From positions 1,302,261 through 1,349,329 of the forward strand of contig FN649740.1 of assembly GCA_000310025.1 (NCBI GenBank): a stretch of DNA of 47,069 bases. Reading direction: 5' to 3'. The notes under the pieces were generated by a model. The model saw only the letters and a program-made list of their open reading frames with translations, ran no database searches and was not told where the DNA came from. Within the stretch, counting starts at the first letter, position 1. Each line of letters opens with the position of its first letter. Origin of the DNA: Ectocarpus siliculosus (taxonomy: Eukaryota; Sar; Phaeophyceae; Ectocarpales; Ectocarpaceae). A program made the translations under genes and the position numbers. This document shows positions 23,301 through 35,300 of the stretch, piece by piece.

Positions 23301-26300
23301 GAAGTCGAACTTTGATTGTCACGAGAACTTCTCTTGTTGTTAGTGTTACGACCGGCATACGTATGCACGTCGAAGTAGCATGAACACAACGCAATGATAA
23401 AGGTCGTGTAGCGAATACTTTCAATAACCAAAAAAGTGTCTCAAAATATATTTTGTATGCCTTTGAAAACGGTATTCGTTGTCCGCCTGTCGTTTACCCC
23501 CTCCATATAGGATAACGCTGCTCGCGGTATCAATCTCGGGCTGAGGCTCCTACGTCAGGGAGTGCAAGCGAAAATAGGGGTCACAACCGGATCTGCATTC
23601 GCCGGAGTCATTGGTGAGTTGACAATTATGCAAGACATCCCTGTCGAGTGATGTTGCAGGTAGTGAAACCGTTCTCTGGCCAGCTTCGGTATTCCGAATT
23701 CTTCTTCGCAATCTGCCATGGAACTAGTCAGAGACGAAGATGACACAAGACACACCAAAGCCCCCCTCATGGATGGATAACCTATTTTCCTGGGCCGATT
23801 TTTCCATAGCGGGACAGGTACCGGTGGTCCCTATCTTAGCGACGTTGGGGGACACTTCACGAAACTCTTGCTGAAAACATTTTGCCGTTCGATCGCGTAG
23901 TCATATTTTCAGGGGAGATAATCCCGATGTCAACTTCAAGGGAAACCCCGAGTGGGGGATGGTAAAGTTGCACTTCACCAGCGGCGGTATCAATAGATAG
24001 CAATGGTGATCGGGGTAGCCTCTTTTCGTTTCAGAAACGCCAAATAAATCAATGTCGAGAAAAGTACCAAAACCTGGGAGAGGAGTGGAGGAGGACGTAC
24101 CTCTTTTGCGCACTACTGTAGCACTCCATGACCCATTTGGGCCTTGGAAAGCAACGAAGCACCCGCCCCTCCCGGCCTCTCCCACATTAAACTTGACTTG
24201 TTTGGAAAAAATAGAGGTGTAAAGAGAGCACCACCCCGCTCCCGACGAAAACGGCAACCAACATGTATGTTCCCCCGCCCTGAATCCTCCCAAACCATTC
24301 AGCACATGCCCATCTCCCCACCTTGTATCAAACAAGGGGCTGCCTCTCGACAAGAGTACGCTGCGGTGGGGGACGCGGTGAACATGTCTGCGAGGCTCAT
24401 GGGGAAAGCGCCGAGGAACACGGTTCTGTGCGATGCGAGCACGGCCAAAGAGGCGGAGGACGCATTTTCTTTCAAGGAAGCCATGCGAATGAAGGTTTGT
24501 TGTTGGCGTGTATATGTGTTTCGAATTGGTACGAAGAGATTGATGCAGCGGCAGTGAGAGCAGCAAGAGCGCCAAAAAACAACGTTAACGCCAGCAACAA
24601 CAGCAGTATTGCAAGTGTCTGCTCGCATGCATAGGGTGGTTGTATGGTTGATTATTCTGTCTAGTTCGCAGTAGAGCACGAGTGTTCGTTCTTGAGGTTA
24701 TATGTGCACAGTAGTGCGTAAGAAGTGGGGCCTCTGGCTTTCAAAGGACACGAGAACCAAGGCGACATTCGCGTGGGAGTTTCGTTTCTCTCCGTCTCCA
24801 TTGTTTTTCGATGTGCACAACATCCCCCTGACCAAAACGAACTGCTGGTAGTTATGGGTCCTCTTCGCACAAATATCGATGGCTACTGTAGTGTGTGGTG
24901 GTGCTAAGGATAGCATCGAAGCCTTCAACAGTTATCACCACCTACTACCCATAAACTGCTGTTGTCGACTCGATGTTTCTCTTGTTTTGTGTCTGTCGAC
25001 GACAACGACAGCCTGCCGCGTGTGGGAAGAAAAAAAAAGAGAGTATCGACAGGAGCAGACTCACTCACGGCTTTGTTCGTTTCAAGATGTAGATGTTGTT
25101 GCGTCCGGCGTATTTCACGTGAAGTATTTTCTTGCGCTGAAAACACCAACAATTCGTCACCACAAAATAATTTTCGCGGTCACACCAATGAAGATGACAC
25201 GTTTACGCCTCAGGTGAAAGGCAAGGACGAGCCGATCGCCGTGTTCGAGCCGCTCAATGCTGGGGCGGTTCTCCGCACGAAAAGCGCGAAAAACAACTTT
25301 CTTGACAGAGGGGACCACGCCGATCATCTACAGGTAGGAAATACCGTAAGCTCGCCGCTTAACTAAAAGGTGCTGAAACGTTGACAGACAACAGCGGTGC
25401 ATTCCTGGGCAACGATCATGAGTCTCCTGGTGTCTGGTGGTTAAGGGGAAGAATCGTGGCAGAACCAAAACGGTCCTATCATTTGGGTGCCTGCTGCAGG
25501 TGCGTGTTTGGAAGGTAGGTATTCGTCTGTACCCATCACCTTTTTGTGGCTCTTCGCAGAGGTAATTGGTTCCCCGAATGGATTCATTCAGACGGGACGA
25601 ACCCAACACAAGAGGCAGAAAACCATGCTTTCGAATAGACCAGGTGGCTGTTGAACCACGGAGACAAGCGTCTAGACACCTGATGCCTTGCAGAACTCTG
25701 GGCCAATCATGGCACCTTTGCCGCCACATGTCTTGCGTGGTATTTACAAGCATTGCACATGTGAGGTGTTGTGGTTTGCGTCGTCTTTTCTGTCGTGTTT
25801 TTACCTGTGTACATCCTTGAGCGGAAGCCCCGAAGATGGAGCGCTTTCGAGAATGAAGACAGGCGACAGACCAACAAGTAACCCTATACCCTATCTCTCG
25901 CTACATACATGCGCACACCTCATGTCACGCACGATGCGTCCCTCGCGTCTTCAATATTGTGGCGGCTTGCTTTCATGTGTGCCTTGAGCAAAACAGGAGA
26001 TGATGTCGAATGCCCACAACCCAGTGGGCACAAAAACGGTCCTCATCGAGGGAGAGCGCGGCAGCGGGAAAAGCATCCTTCTCTCGAAGGTCGGCTGGCT
26101 AGACTATGGCTCGCAGACTTTTGTTGCTGTGTTTTTCTTGTAATTTGTGTGTAGGTTACGTGAAATCATTCCGTTCCGGGACGCCTCGATATACACGTTT
26201 CGTTTGGTGTGGCTGCCGCGACCACGCACACACCCCTTGCACAAAGAACCTTTAACGAGGATCTGTCGCAAGCGAGGTTTAGAAAGGGGACCTTATCTCA

Positions 26301-29300
26301 CGAAAAGCCTTCCAAACACTTCACCGGCGGGTAACTCCTGACCAAGGCCAACAAGAATGCCTTTTGTTGACCATAGGGGCATATTGTGCTGTTTGTAACG
26401 TAGTTCGTCTAAAGTGCATTTGGCGAAATAGGGGTGTGCACCAGACATGACATTCGATGACTGTATGAAATTGAAGCTCAACAGGGATGAATCTATCGTG
26501 TCTCGACGAACAGGCAGTCGGTATGATGGATGGGCACGAGCTTCACACGTTCTGTTCCTCGGGAGACATGCACGAGAGGCATACCAGTCTCTTCCCATTT
26601 CGACAGGTGAGACGACTACGGCAACAACGACAACGGGACAAGCAGTAATAGTTGAGCATCGTGTAATGACACCCGCGGTGATTACCTTCGCTCCGCCGCC
26701 GCCCCGTCCACTCCGTCGAAATCCCTCCGTCTAGGCATTGCACGGATGCGAAGCTACTCGCTTGACGACAACAGCATTTATGTATCATGAACATATCTCC
26801 CCCCCCCCACTTTCTTCGTCTCTCTCCACCCACCAATCAGATCCTCTGCCAGCTTTTGGAGCTCGACCAAGATCGGCTCAACTGGTACGCCGCGGCCAAT
26901 CGACCTCCTCCCGCTACCGGGCCGTCGCCAGCGGCGGCGGCGGCGGCGGTTGCAGCGGCGGCGAGTTCAACTGCTGCGATGGCGGCCGCGGCGTCGGCGG
27001 CGGCTGCCGGGGCTGCGGGAATCGTCGAAAAGGGCGGAGAGGTGGCTTCAAGGCGAGACAGCTGTTTGTTGTAGACAATTTTATACTTAAAATGTTTGGT
27101 TGGACATATGTATGTATAGCCTTGCCTGTCTATATTTGTATGGCGTAAAAGGTGTTGATTGTTTGTTTGTTCGTATTTATCTCTGGGTGCTTTGTAGAAA
27201 CTCAAACATCGTCACCTACCACCGTGGTGTGTTTGCCAAAATAGATTTCGACGAGCGTCCACCCGAAGACGCAGCAGCATCGTCGCGGTCGGGTTGGGCA
27301 TGCTAGGAGGAGGAGGAGGAGGAGCAACGGAAGGAGGCGCGGTGGACGACGCAAATTCGGGGACGGATGGCGGCAGCGGCGCACCGGCCCTTGCTGCGCC
27401 GCAGGCGGCGCCCCCTTCTCGCAAGCGGCGCAGCAGCTGGGTATCGAATGTGCCCGGTCGAAGACGTAGCATCGACGCTGTGAGTCACCTTTCTGGGGAG
27501 AGTGCAAGGCAGGCACTCCATCAGTGACCATGATGAGTGGCCTTGGACAAGATTATGGGGTGCGTAGATACTATATGGCGACCGACCGCTCAGTGCAGAC
27601 GCTACCACCGAAGTTCGCACTCTCACCGAACTTCGCGCGATGTGCCAAACACTTGATTTCTCTTTCCAAACGTGGACGACCTTCGACAGTAGTGTGCTCG
27701 TTTGGAAGGTCGATTGTCATTCAATTTGCCACCTTTGCTCAACAGCGTTCCCCTGGAACGGCACGTCCTAGCAGTAATTCACTCGCCGTCGTTTCCCGTT
27801 GAGAAAATCGACTTGAGTCACCGCCACTCTTACTGCTGTGCTGCGGCTCTCTTGGCAGCCGAATGCCCTCAACCCCTACGAACCGACGGCAGCAAGGGGA
27901 CATCTCGTCAAGAACCCCGGGTTCATGGCGCTCATGAAGGATCCCGAGCTCGGGAAGCACCTGCCGCTGCTAAACATGATCCTGCCCCTATACAACGAGC
28001 AGGCAGCAGGGGCGGTGACGACAGGCGCACAGGTAAACAACACTAGTAAAACAAGAGCATGGCGTGTTGACTTGTTCCCCGTGTAGACTCGAGGTCTGAA
28101 GTGCCCGCGGAATGAAGAAAACTCATCGCGGGGCTTTCTCTGAAAGGAACGACGGAATAGGTCTGACAGAAGTAGCTAAACAAACTGTCGACCGCGAGGA
28201 GTGCAGCAGTTCTAACGTCATCATCCCAACACGTGTACGCATGAAGTTCGTCGAAGTTCGTCGGTGACATGATGCACGATGTGGACAGTGATAACAACCA
28301 GAAGCCCACACAGCGCAAAGTGATCGATTTCATTAACTGGCCACGTGTTGCGCTACGTGTTATGTAGGACACACATTCCAAGCTCCGGCGACTCGCCGAC
28401 ATGATCGCAGCGCTTCTTGTTCACCGGCTTGAGGCCTCCAAGATGGGAGCGGCAACAACTACCGCGGGCTACAGAAAGGTATGGTTGGGTACATCGGTTA
28501 TTTTTGAAGATGGACAGATAGTGATTCTGTTCGAAAACTGAACGGAATACTGATCAGGGCTAAAGCAGGAGGTGGAAAAGACGCCGTTTGTAGACGACAG
28601 AAACGTACGTAGGATTTTTATGGTTTATGTAGTCTTTTTGTTCAAGTTCTAACGTATGTTTGGAAGGAAGTAGCGCCAGAGCGCAAGTACTAATCTGATC
28701 TGAGCGGCACCCCTTGCCAACGAGAGTGGGTCAGAGAAAATGACTTAATCAGTTCCCTCCGTAGGCTGCTGTTGACGGCAAATTAAATTGTTGGTTAGGA
28801 CTCATTTCTTCTTTTGGTTCCGAGGATCTTCTCATTTCGTACTCAGTACTATGCACCACCGTAGAAATAGATTTTTCGCGAGCACGCTTGAGGGAAGGCA
28901 CCACCGAATCCTCCCCGCGGTAAACAATCAAGGCGTGCGCCGCAGAAGCACTCTTGTGTGACACCCTGGGTCAGAACTCTACGGTTTAGACGAGATATGA
29001 GGCAAGGGAGAAAGTGCTAGCGACGGTTGGGATGCCCAATCAAAGAGTCCACAACAACAAATCCAAAACAAGGGTCACACCTACTACGAGCAGGGTTGGA
29101 AGAAACGTAGGCCAGGGTGAACCGGTGAACCATCGGCTCTCGGGATTCCTGTCTTTCGTTGCGACGACAATTATTGAGACGGATCAGCGGTATCGCACCA
29201 TTATTCTGTTGCACGGGTTGACCACACGTTTCGGGTTAGATACGCCTGTTTCTAATCGAGGAAAAGAGGTGATGTGATGATGTTCTGCGCCACCAAGCCG

Positions 29301-32300
29301 GACCGTTGTAGTCGATTTCAACACCTAATCCACCCCCCCCACAAATCTACCGGCACATGTACTTAGTTTTTTGTTTCAACATTGCGATATTACAATCATG
29401 AAGCTGTGCGTCCAACTTCAGACGACAATTACAGAACAAGAGGCCACTCGGATCTTTCCCAGCCCCGTCAACCCACACTGCCTTTTCTGTTTTTTCGCAG
29501 TTTTTCTCCACGACGTGGAAACATCTGATTACATCTCCGAGATACGCCCACCAGTCAGAAAAACATATCTTTCCCGCCTGCGTTCCCTCTTGTCCCCGTC
29601 AAGGTATGCGTTGATTGCACCTCGGTACAATCCGAGATTGAAAAATTTCCCTCCACTTAGCATCGGCCAATAGCACATACATGAGCATACACGGGCACGA
29701 GTCGATTCATGCAGCAATGAGCGTAACATCCCTTGTCCCGACAGCGCTCATTTTTCGCGCCCCGCTTTTCTCCTCCCGCATACTTTCAACGGAGTTCAGG
29801 ATGCGGCGGTGTCCGCAACCCCGACACCGGCCAACAACATGACAAGGGCGGGCTCGGCGTTCAGGTTGGCCGCAGTCGGCGATGCCACGAAAGTGAACTC
29901 CGTGGAAGAGGGGAGGGGCTGCGGGGCGGCCATCGTTTTGGACAACACGCAATGGCTGGATCACAACAGGTACGTACTACATCGTATTTCTCTACGGTAG
30001 CTCTGGTCTGTGGTTGTTCCTCATTGGCTGTGCTGGAAAAATCGTTCGGTTTCGGCTCGGGTTGTTTGTTCTATGGTGCTGGTTTGTCAGGAGTCCGTCG
30101 ATTGGATGGGGCGCGATCGTAACAGTGATGCGTATCGATACATCGAGTTGAAGAGAACAACCATTGGCCACATAGTACACTTTGTTTTTTTTTTAAGTTT
30201 TGCACATCTTCGTCTGTGAAGACGGACAGGACTATGAGAGAGCACATGCGGTGAATGCCACGCACACGAGGAGCCACGCTGGTTTCGCCTCTTCTGACCC
30301 AAGCAAACGCAACAAAAGTCGTCGTGTCGTTGTCATCGTCGCTGCTACATGCTTGATTGACTCCACGGCTTGTGCGACGGGCAGCTGGGAGCTGATGCAC
30401 CTCCTGAGGAAAGCTCTGCCCGGGATGCTCATCTTCGCCGCCTTCCGACCATTCTCGGAGATGAACCTTAAGCACACGATCGCCCTCAAGACTGTCCCGG
30501 GAACGCTCAAGATGAACATGGGCAGGCTGACGGCCACACAGGTGTGTGCGTCTCCCGCGGAAAGGAGAGTGCAGGCGGTACGATCGATGGCGACGACTCT
30601 GATGGTGATGGCCAGGTGGTGGTCGCAGCAACGCTTGTCATGAACTCGGGGTAAAGGATTTCTCCCCCTCGAGCCGATGCACCGCTTCCTTGAACCGATT
30701 GACCAATCGGCTTTGTATAAAAGGGGTAGGTTCCTTTGTTGTACACAGAGATTGGTGGTACACGCACAAAGGGATTTTGCTCCCAGATAGCGGACTGCCC
30801 CACCACTATGTCGATTCTTACCGCTCCAGGTACACTATTGTAGCTGCTCCATCTTCGAACGGCATCGCCCGCAACCCCGTTTGACATGCTTGCCCCTTAC
30901 CTCTTGCCTTTTTGTCATGAAACGCACCAACCAGGTGATGCTCATTTTGTCCGACAGCTTCGGAGTGCAGAGGACAAGTGAAGAGCTCCTGGAGTTTCTC
31001 GAGGTACACTACCTCACACCAGTATATCCATGACACTCTTGCCGTACAACCGAACGATAAGCCTTAGGGTTCTTGGGCAAGAATAACAGCAGTGACTGGT
31101 GTACAGGGGGACCACCACACACACTGCCTCTAGAATGGAAACACTAGACTTGAACAACAAACTCAAACATGTCGCGTTTTTCGATGCTAATGTGTGTTGG
31201 CTGCCTGCAGGTAACCGCCAAGGGAAACCCTCGAGACGTGATCCACATGATGGAGGATCTTTTCAAGGAGGGGTTCGTGGAGGTTAACTTGGGCGCCGTG
31301 GTCATTCTCAAGGAACTTTCGGAGAACTCTCTCAAGATCAAGGTGGGCGCATACGTGTGCTGGCTGCGAGGATGTAGACAGCGTCATGGGGATTCAGGGA
31401 GAAACGATATTGGGGAGCGTAGCTGAGAGCTGTCTCAGGTTGTCATGAACACGTTGTTCACTCAAAAATATATGCTACGTCTCGGCTTTTTCTAGACTAC
31501 GTGCGTCGTGAAAAGAAAAGGTCATTCTACCTTTACGTTCCTTTTTCCTTTTTCCGCACCCAACAGAAACGCCTCCGGCAACTTCGACTCTTTCAATAAT
31601 CTGCATCGGCTATGTCTGCCTAAAAAAACTTGCTCTGTACTTCTATGTGCCTTGCCGCACACCACGCCCCCCGCTTCCCGTAGGATCGCAATTCGCCTCT
31701 CCTCTCTCTCACCCCTGTTCTACATATCGTTCCGGATTTCCTACCGAAACAGGATCATACTTCGGCGCCCGTGATCGCTAAGTACGACCAGTTGACCAGA
31801 GGAACGCAACAGCTTGTGCAAGCCGCCGCGGTGATCGGACAGGAGGTGGGAGTGTTTTCCTTTTGTGTTGACGGCGAGAAGAGAGAGGGAGGAAACTAAG
31901 TGGGTGGCCTCAAGGCAAACAGCCACCTTGCCGTGGTATTTCGCCAAGATCTACGATATTTAGGGTTGGGTGCTGAACTCGTGCATGTGCTACAATACGT
32001 TAGAACCACAAGGCGGTTCCAAGGAATCCTCTGAGAAGGTACCAGTACCGCCAGCAGTGCATCTCGTGTTTTAGCAGAAACCCAGCTGACCGTAACCGCT
32101 TGTTTAACGGAGGACGGGGAGGCGCATAAACACGAGCCCTTTCCGAGAGTTGGGGAGACCGCGAGAACACTGTAACGTCCTGTGATACTAGCGCCGTGCC
32201 CGATGCAGAAACAGTGGTCGGCCCTCCTAGCCACGACCAGCTCCTTCCTTTTCCTTTTCCTTTTTTCTGGTTTCAATGAATATCAACAACTTCCCGAACC

Positions 32301-35300
32301 GTGTGGATAGGTCCCCCTCGACCTCCTCGTGGACGTCCACTCCATGCTGACGCCTTCCCGGGAGAACAATCACCCGGCGACCTCATCGCCGACGTCTTCT
32401 AGTGCGTCAGACGACGCTATGGTGGCGCCCGGCTCTCCGGCCGAGGGGGGAGGGGGCGGGGGCGGGGAGAGAGACGACGTGGATGCGCAGATCAACACGC
32501 TGGTGAGGGTGGGGCTCCTGGAGAGGAGTTCCCCGGAGTCGGTGAGGTTCGTGGCGAAGTACATGGTGACGGTCATCTACGACATGATTCTGCACTCGAA
32601 GAGGCAGGACATGCACAAGGTGCGGCCTCGTTTTGTTCCGTTCAATTTTCTGTCGCATGATCTCTGAGTAATTGCAATCTACTTATCGTCTTGGTGGCGG
32701 CCATCTGAGGAAACAGTTTGCGCTCCGCAAGGAAAGCGTCCATACAATAGACTTCAATGGGCTTGGAATACTACGGGTTTCCTCCATGCTCGGCGTTGAC
32801 TTCATCACCGGAGTTAATAGCAGATTTTTTTTATGGGTACCTATGACAGCGTGGCGATTTCGATTGTAGAGAGAAACACCTTTAATGATTTTTTGTACTT
32901 AGTCTCCACTTGCAATGCGCGGGTGTCGATTCCTTCACCATCGTACCCACGGCTCTTGTGTCGAGCCTCTCTCCTTCCTATGCCCCACGCCCCGGCGCTA
33001 ACACATTTTCTTCCCATTCTCCACGTACGTGCGTATACCCGTGTCCAGGAAATCATATTGTGGTACCTGACACACAAGTCGTTTGTCGACCTAAGACCGC
33101 ACTTCCGCTTCCTTGGGAAACATGCCATGGTGAGCGATTTCTTCCGTTTCTATTTCGGAGGGGGGGCGAGCAACCCAAAACTATCGTACAAACCTGAGGA
33201 AACCCGGCCGGACATGCTGGAAACTGTTCCAATCACACAAGTCACAGAAAACCAGACAACCCTAAGATGTACCACTCTTAAGAAGCAAAAATAGAGTCTA
33301 CCGGCGAACAGAAGCCCGTTTCATGAAACAGCAAGCAACTTACCCGAGCGACGATCCGAGTAGATTCGTCAACTTCATGAGTATCCCCGAAACCTCGGAT
33401 GCCCATTTGGACTGTAATAAACTCAGGAATGTTGCTGATGTACGTACTCCGTGTACGCAGTATAAAATTTGTGCCTGCGGCAAAGAACAAACCTTCAAGA
33501 AACAAAGGCTCAGATTTCGGCGATAACTGAGGAAAATCGACTAAGGAGCACACCTCAGCCGTGGATCTTGGTCTATGTTATGACCCATGCTCGACGGTGG
33601 TGACGAAGCAAGAAGTTGAGCCTCCACCCCAAATTGACGTTTCTTAAACGCGGTCGCTAACTGTAAGGGTGGCCAAGCGTAAGGTGGACTACATTTCGGT
33701 TGCATGTTCAACCCTCGCCTCTAGCCCACCCGTACATCCATCAAAGTTGTGTACAAAAGAGGCTAGTCTCGATAAGCCTTTGAACTCTGTTCCAGACAAC
33801 AGACACGAATTGGTCCCGTCCGTGCACCGCGTGCGTGTTGAGGAGTACCACGCCAACAACCTTTCTGCACGCGTGCGTGCGCGTGCGTACGTACTACAGG
33901 CAGCGGGGGATCAAGACTTGGCCGTCAACTTTCTGGTCATGGCGGCGGAGGTGGCTATTGCGTGCGGCGACCCGACCGAAGCGCAGCTGGCATGCGGTGC
34001 TGTCACGCAGGCTGTGGACGACTCTGGCGCGTCCGGCCACCTCACACTCCTCGATCAGGCATGTCTTTGTTCCTGTTGGGGGGGGTGGGGGGGCGTACTC
34101 TTATGTTTTGCATGCCTTAGCGGTTAGACCATTGACCACGCGTCCTCGAGAGGACGGAGCATTGTTCCCACAGGACCGATCACCGATGGCCAATCGTTCC
34201 TTCCTACTTTGCCAAAGGTGGCTCAAAAATGTCTTCCCTAGTCTATCTATCCTAACGATATCACTTCCCGCCTTTTCAAACCACTTCCTATTTCCCAGTA
34301 CAGCTACCGCCCTCTCCTCTCTATTCCATGCCTCAAACATCTCCCTGTACCTCCTTCTATTTTTCCCAGCTCAGTCATGTACACTTCCCTCTCCTTTTCG
34401 TACAACTGACATTCTGCGACTACATGAACCCCGTCTTCGCACTCGGAGTCGCAATTACATTTGAACATGTCGTCTTCGTCGTCTGCCGTCCTATGTCTTC
34501 GTCGACGTTCTCGAAGGCCTATGTCCCCGGTCCTGAATTTGATCTTAAGGTTTTGTGTTCTGCATCCATTGGTCCATGTAGGTAATCCTTGAACAATATT
34601 CCTTCTTTCAACATTCCGTACACTTCTGGACCCTCGTTATCCTTGGTTTCTTTCCTTAGATTATCTTTTTCTCTCTCGGCACAAGCAACAGATACCTTCT
34701 CCTTGAACCCCTGTAGACCCTCCGTTTCCAGCGTTTCACGTCGTTTCACGTTTCCAGCGTTTCATCTTCGTCGATGTCGAACCCCTTCCATACGTCCTCT
34801 ACAACCCTGACCCATTCCGTGGGTTGTCTACCCCTCTTTTTTCTTGCCCATTTCGCCTCCCATACTATTCTCGGCATCCTCTCCTCTCCCATCCCGCACA
34901 TGCGATACTGCCATGTCAGCGTTCCTGTTGGGGGGGGGTGTACTCATGTACTCATAATCGTGCATGCCGTAGTCGTAAGACCATTGACCTCGCATCCCTA
35001 CAAAGCCGGGACGGAGCACGCCGGGTTCTCACCGGACCAGGCTTTTACATCACCAAGCGCGAAGCGCCGTGAGGCATTCGGCGAGTCGCATGGAGGGTGC
35101 GCTGCATCCTGCTAAGGGTGTTCGGCTTCTTGTGCTTACTTCCTTGCGTACGGATGATAGCTGCGTATGACTTTATTTATTTTCTGGTGCTTTCACTTCC
35201 AGAGACAGTTGTAAGCACTGTGTAACTGCCTCGAGGGTGCTTGACCATTTTAACACAACGTGGTGCGATCATCCCCCTTACGCGGAGTGAGGGTTCTCGA

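Larger units (their letters stand above)
21592..24494 (+). other. second cyclase catalytic domain (C2) of the cyclase gene
   Basis: Four exons encode about residues 524-701. IRKITVVFMELLDLE starts the domain and, as in other soluble-cyclase C2 halves, lacks the metal Asp. LRQFIVDDKGTVAIVVFGLP, KIGVTTGSAFAGVIG and EYAAVGDAVNMSARLMG follow. The Asn (near 664) and Arg (near 668) that stabilise the transition state are present. The residue after EY, normally Thr or Asp in adenylyl cyclases, is Ala (near 657). One active site formed with C1 is expected, as in the animal enzyme. Confidence 0.88.

Noticed and set aside
23051-23431. overlapping open frames on both strands in a cyclase intron
   Set aside because: They lie between exons that chain perfectly in phase without them, and show no family motif.
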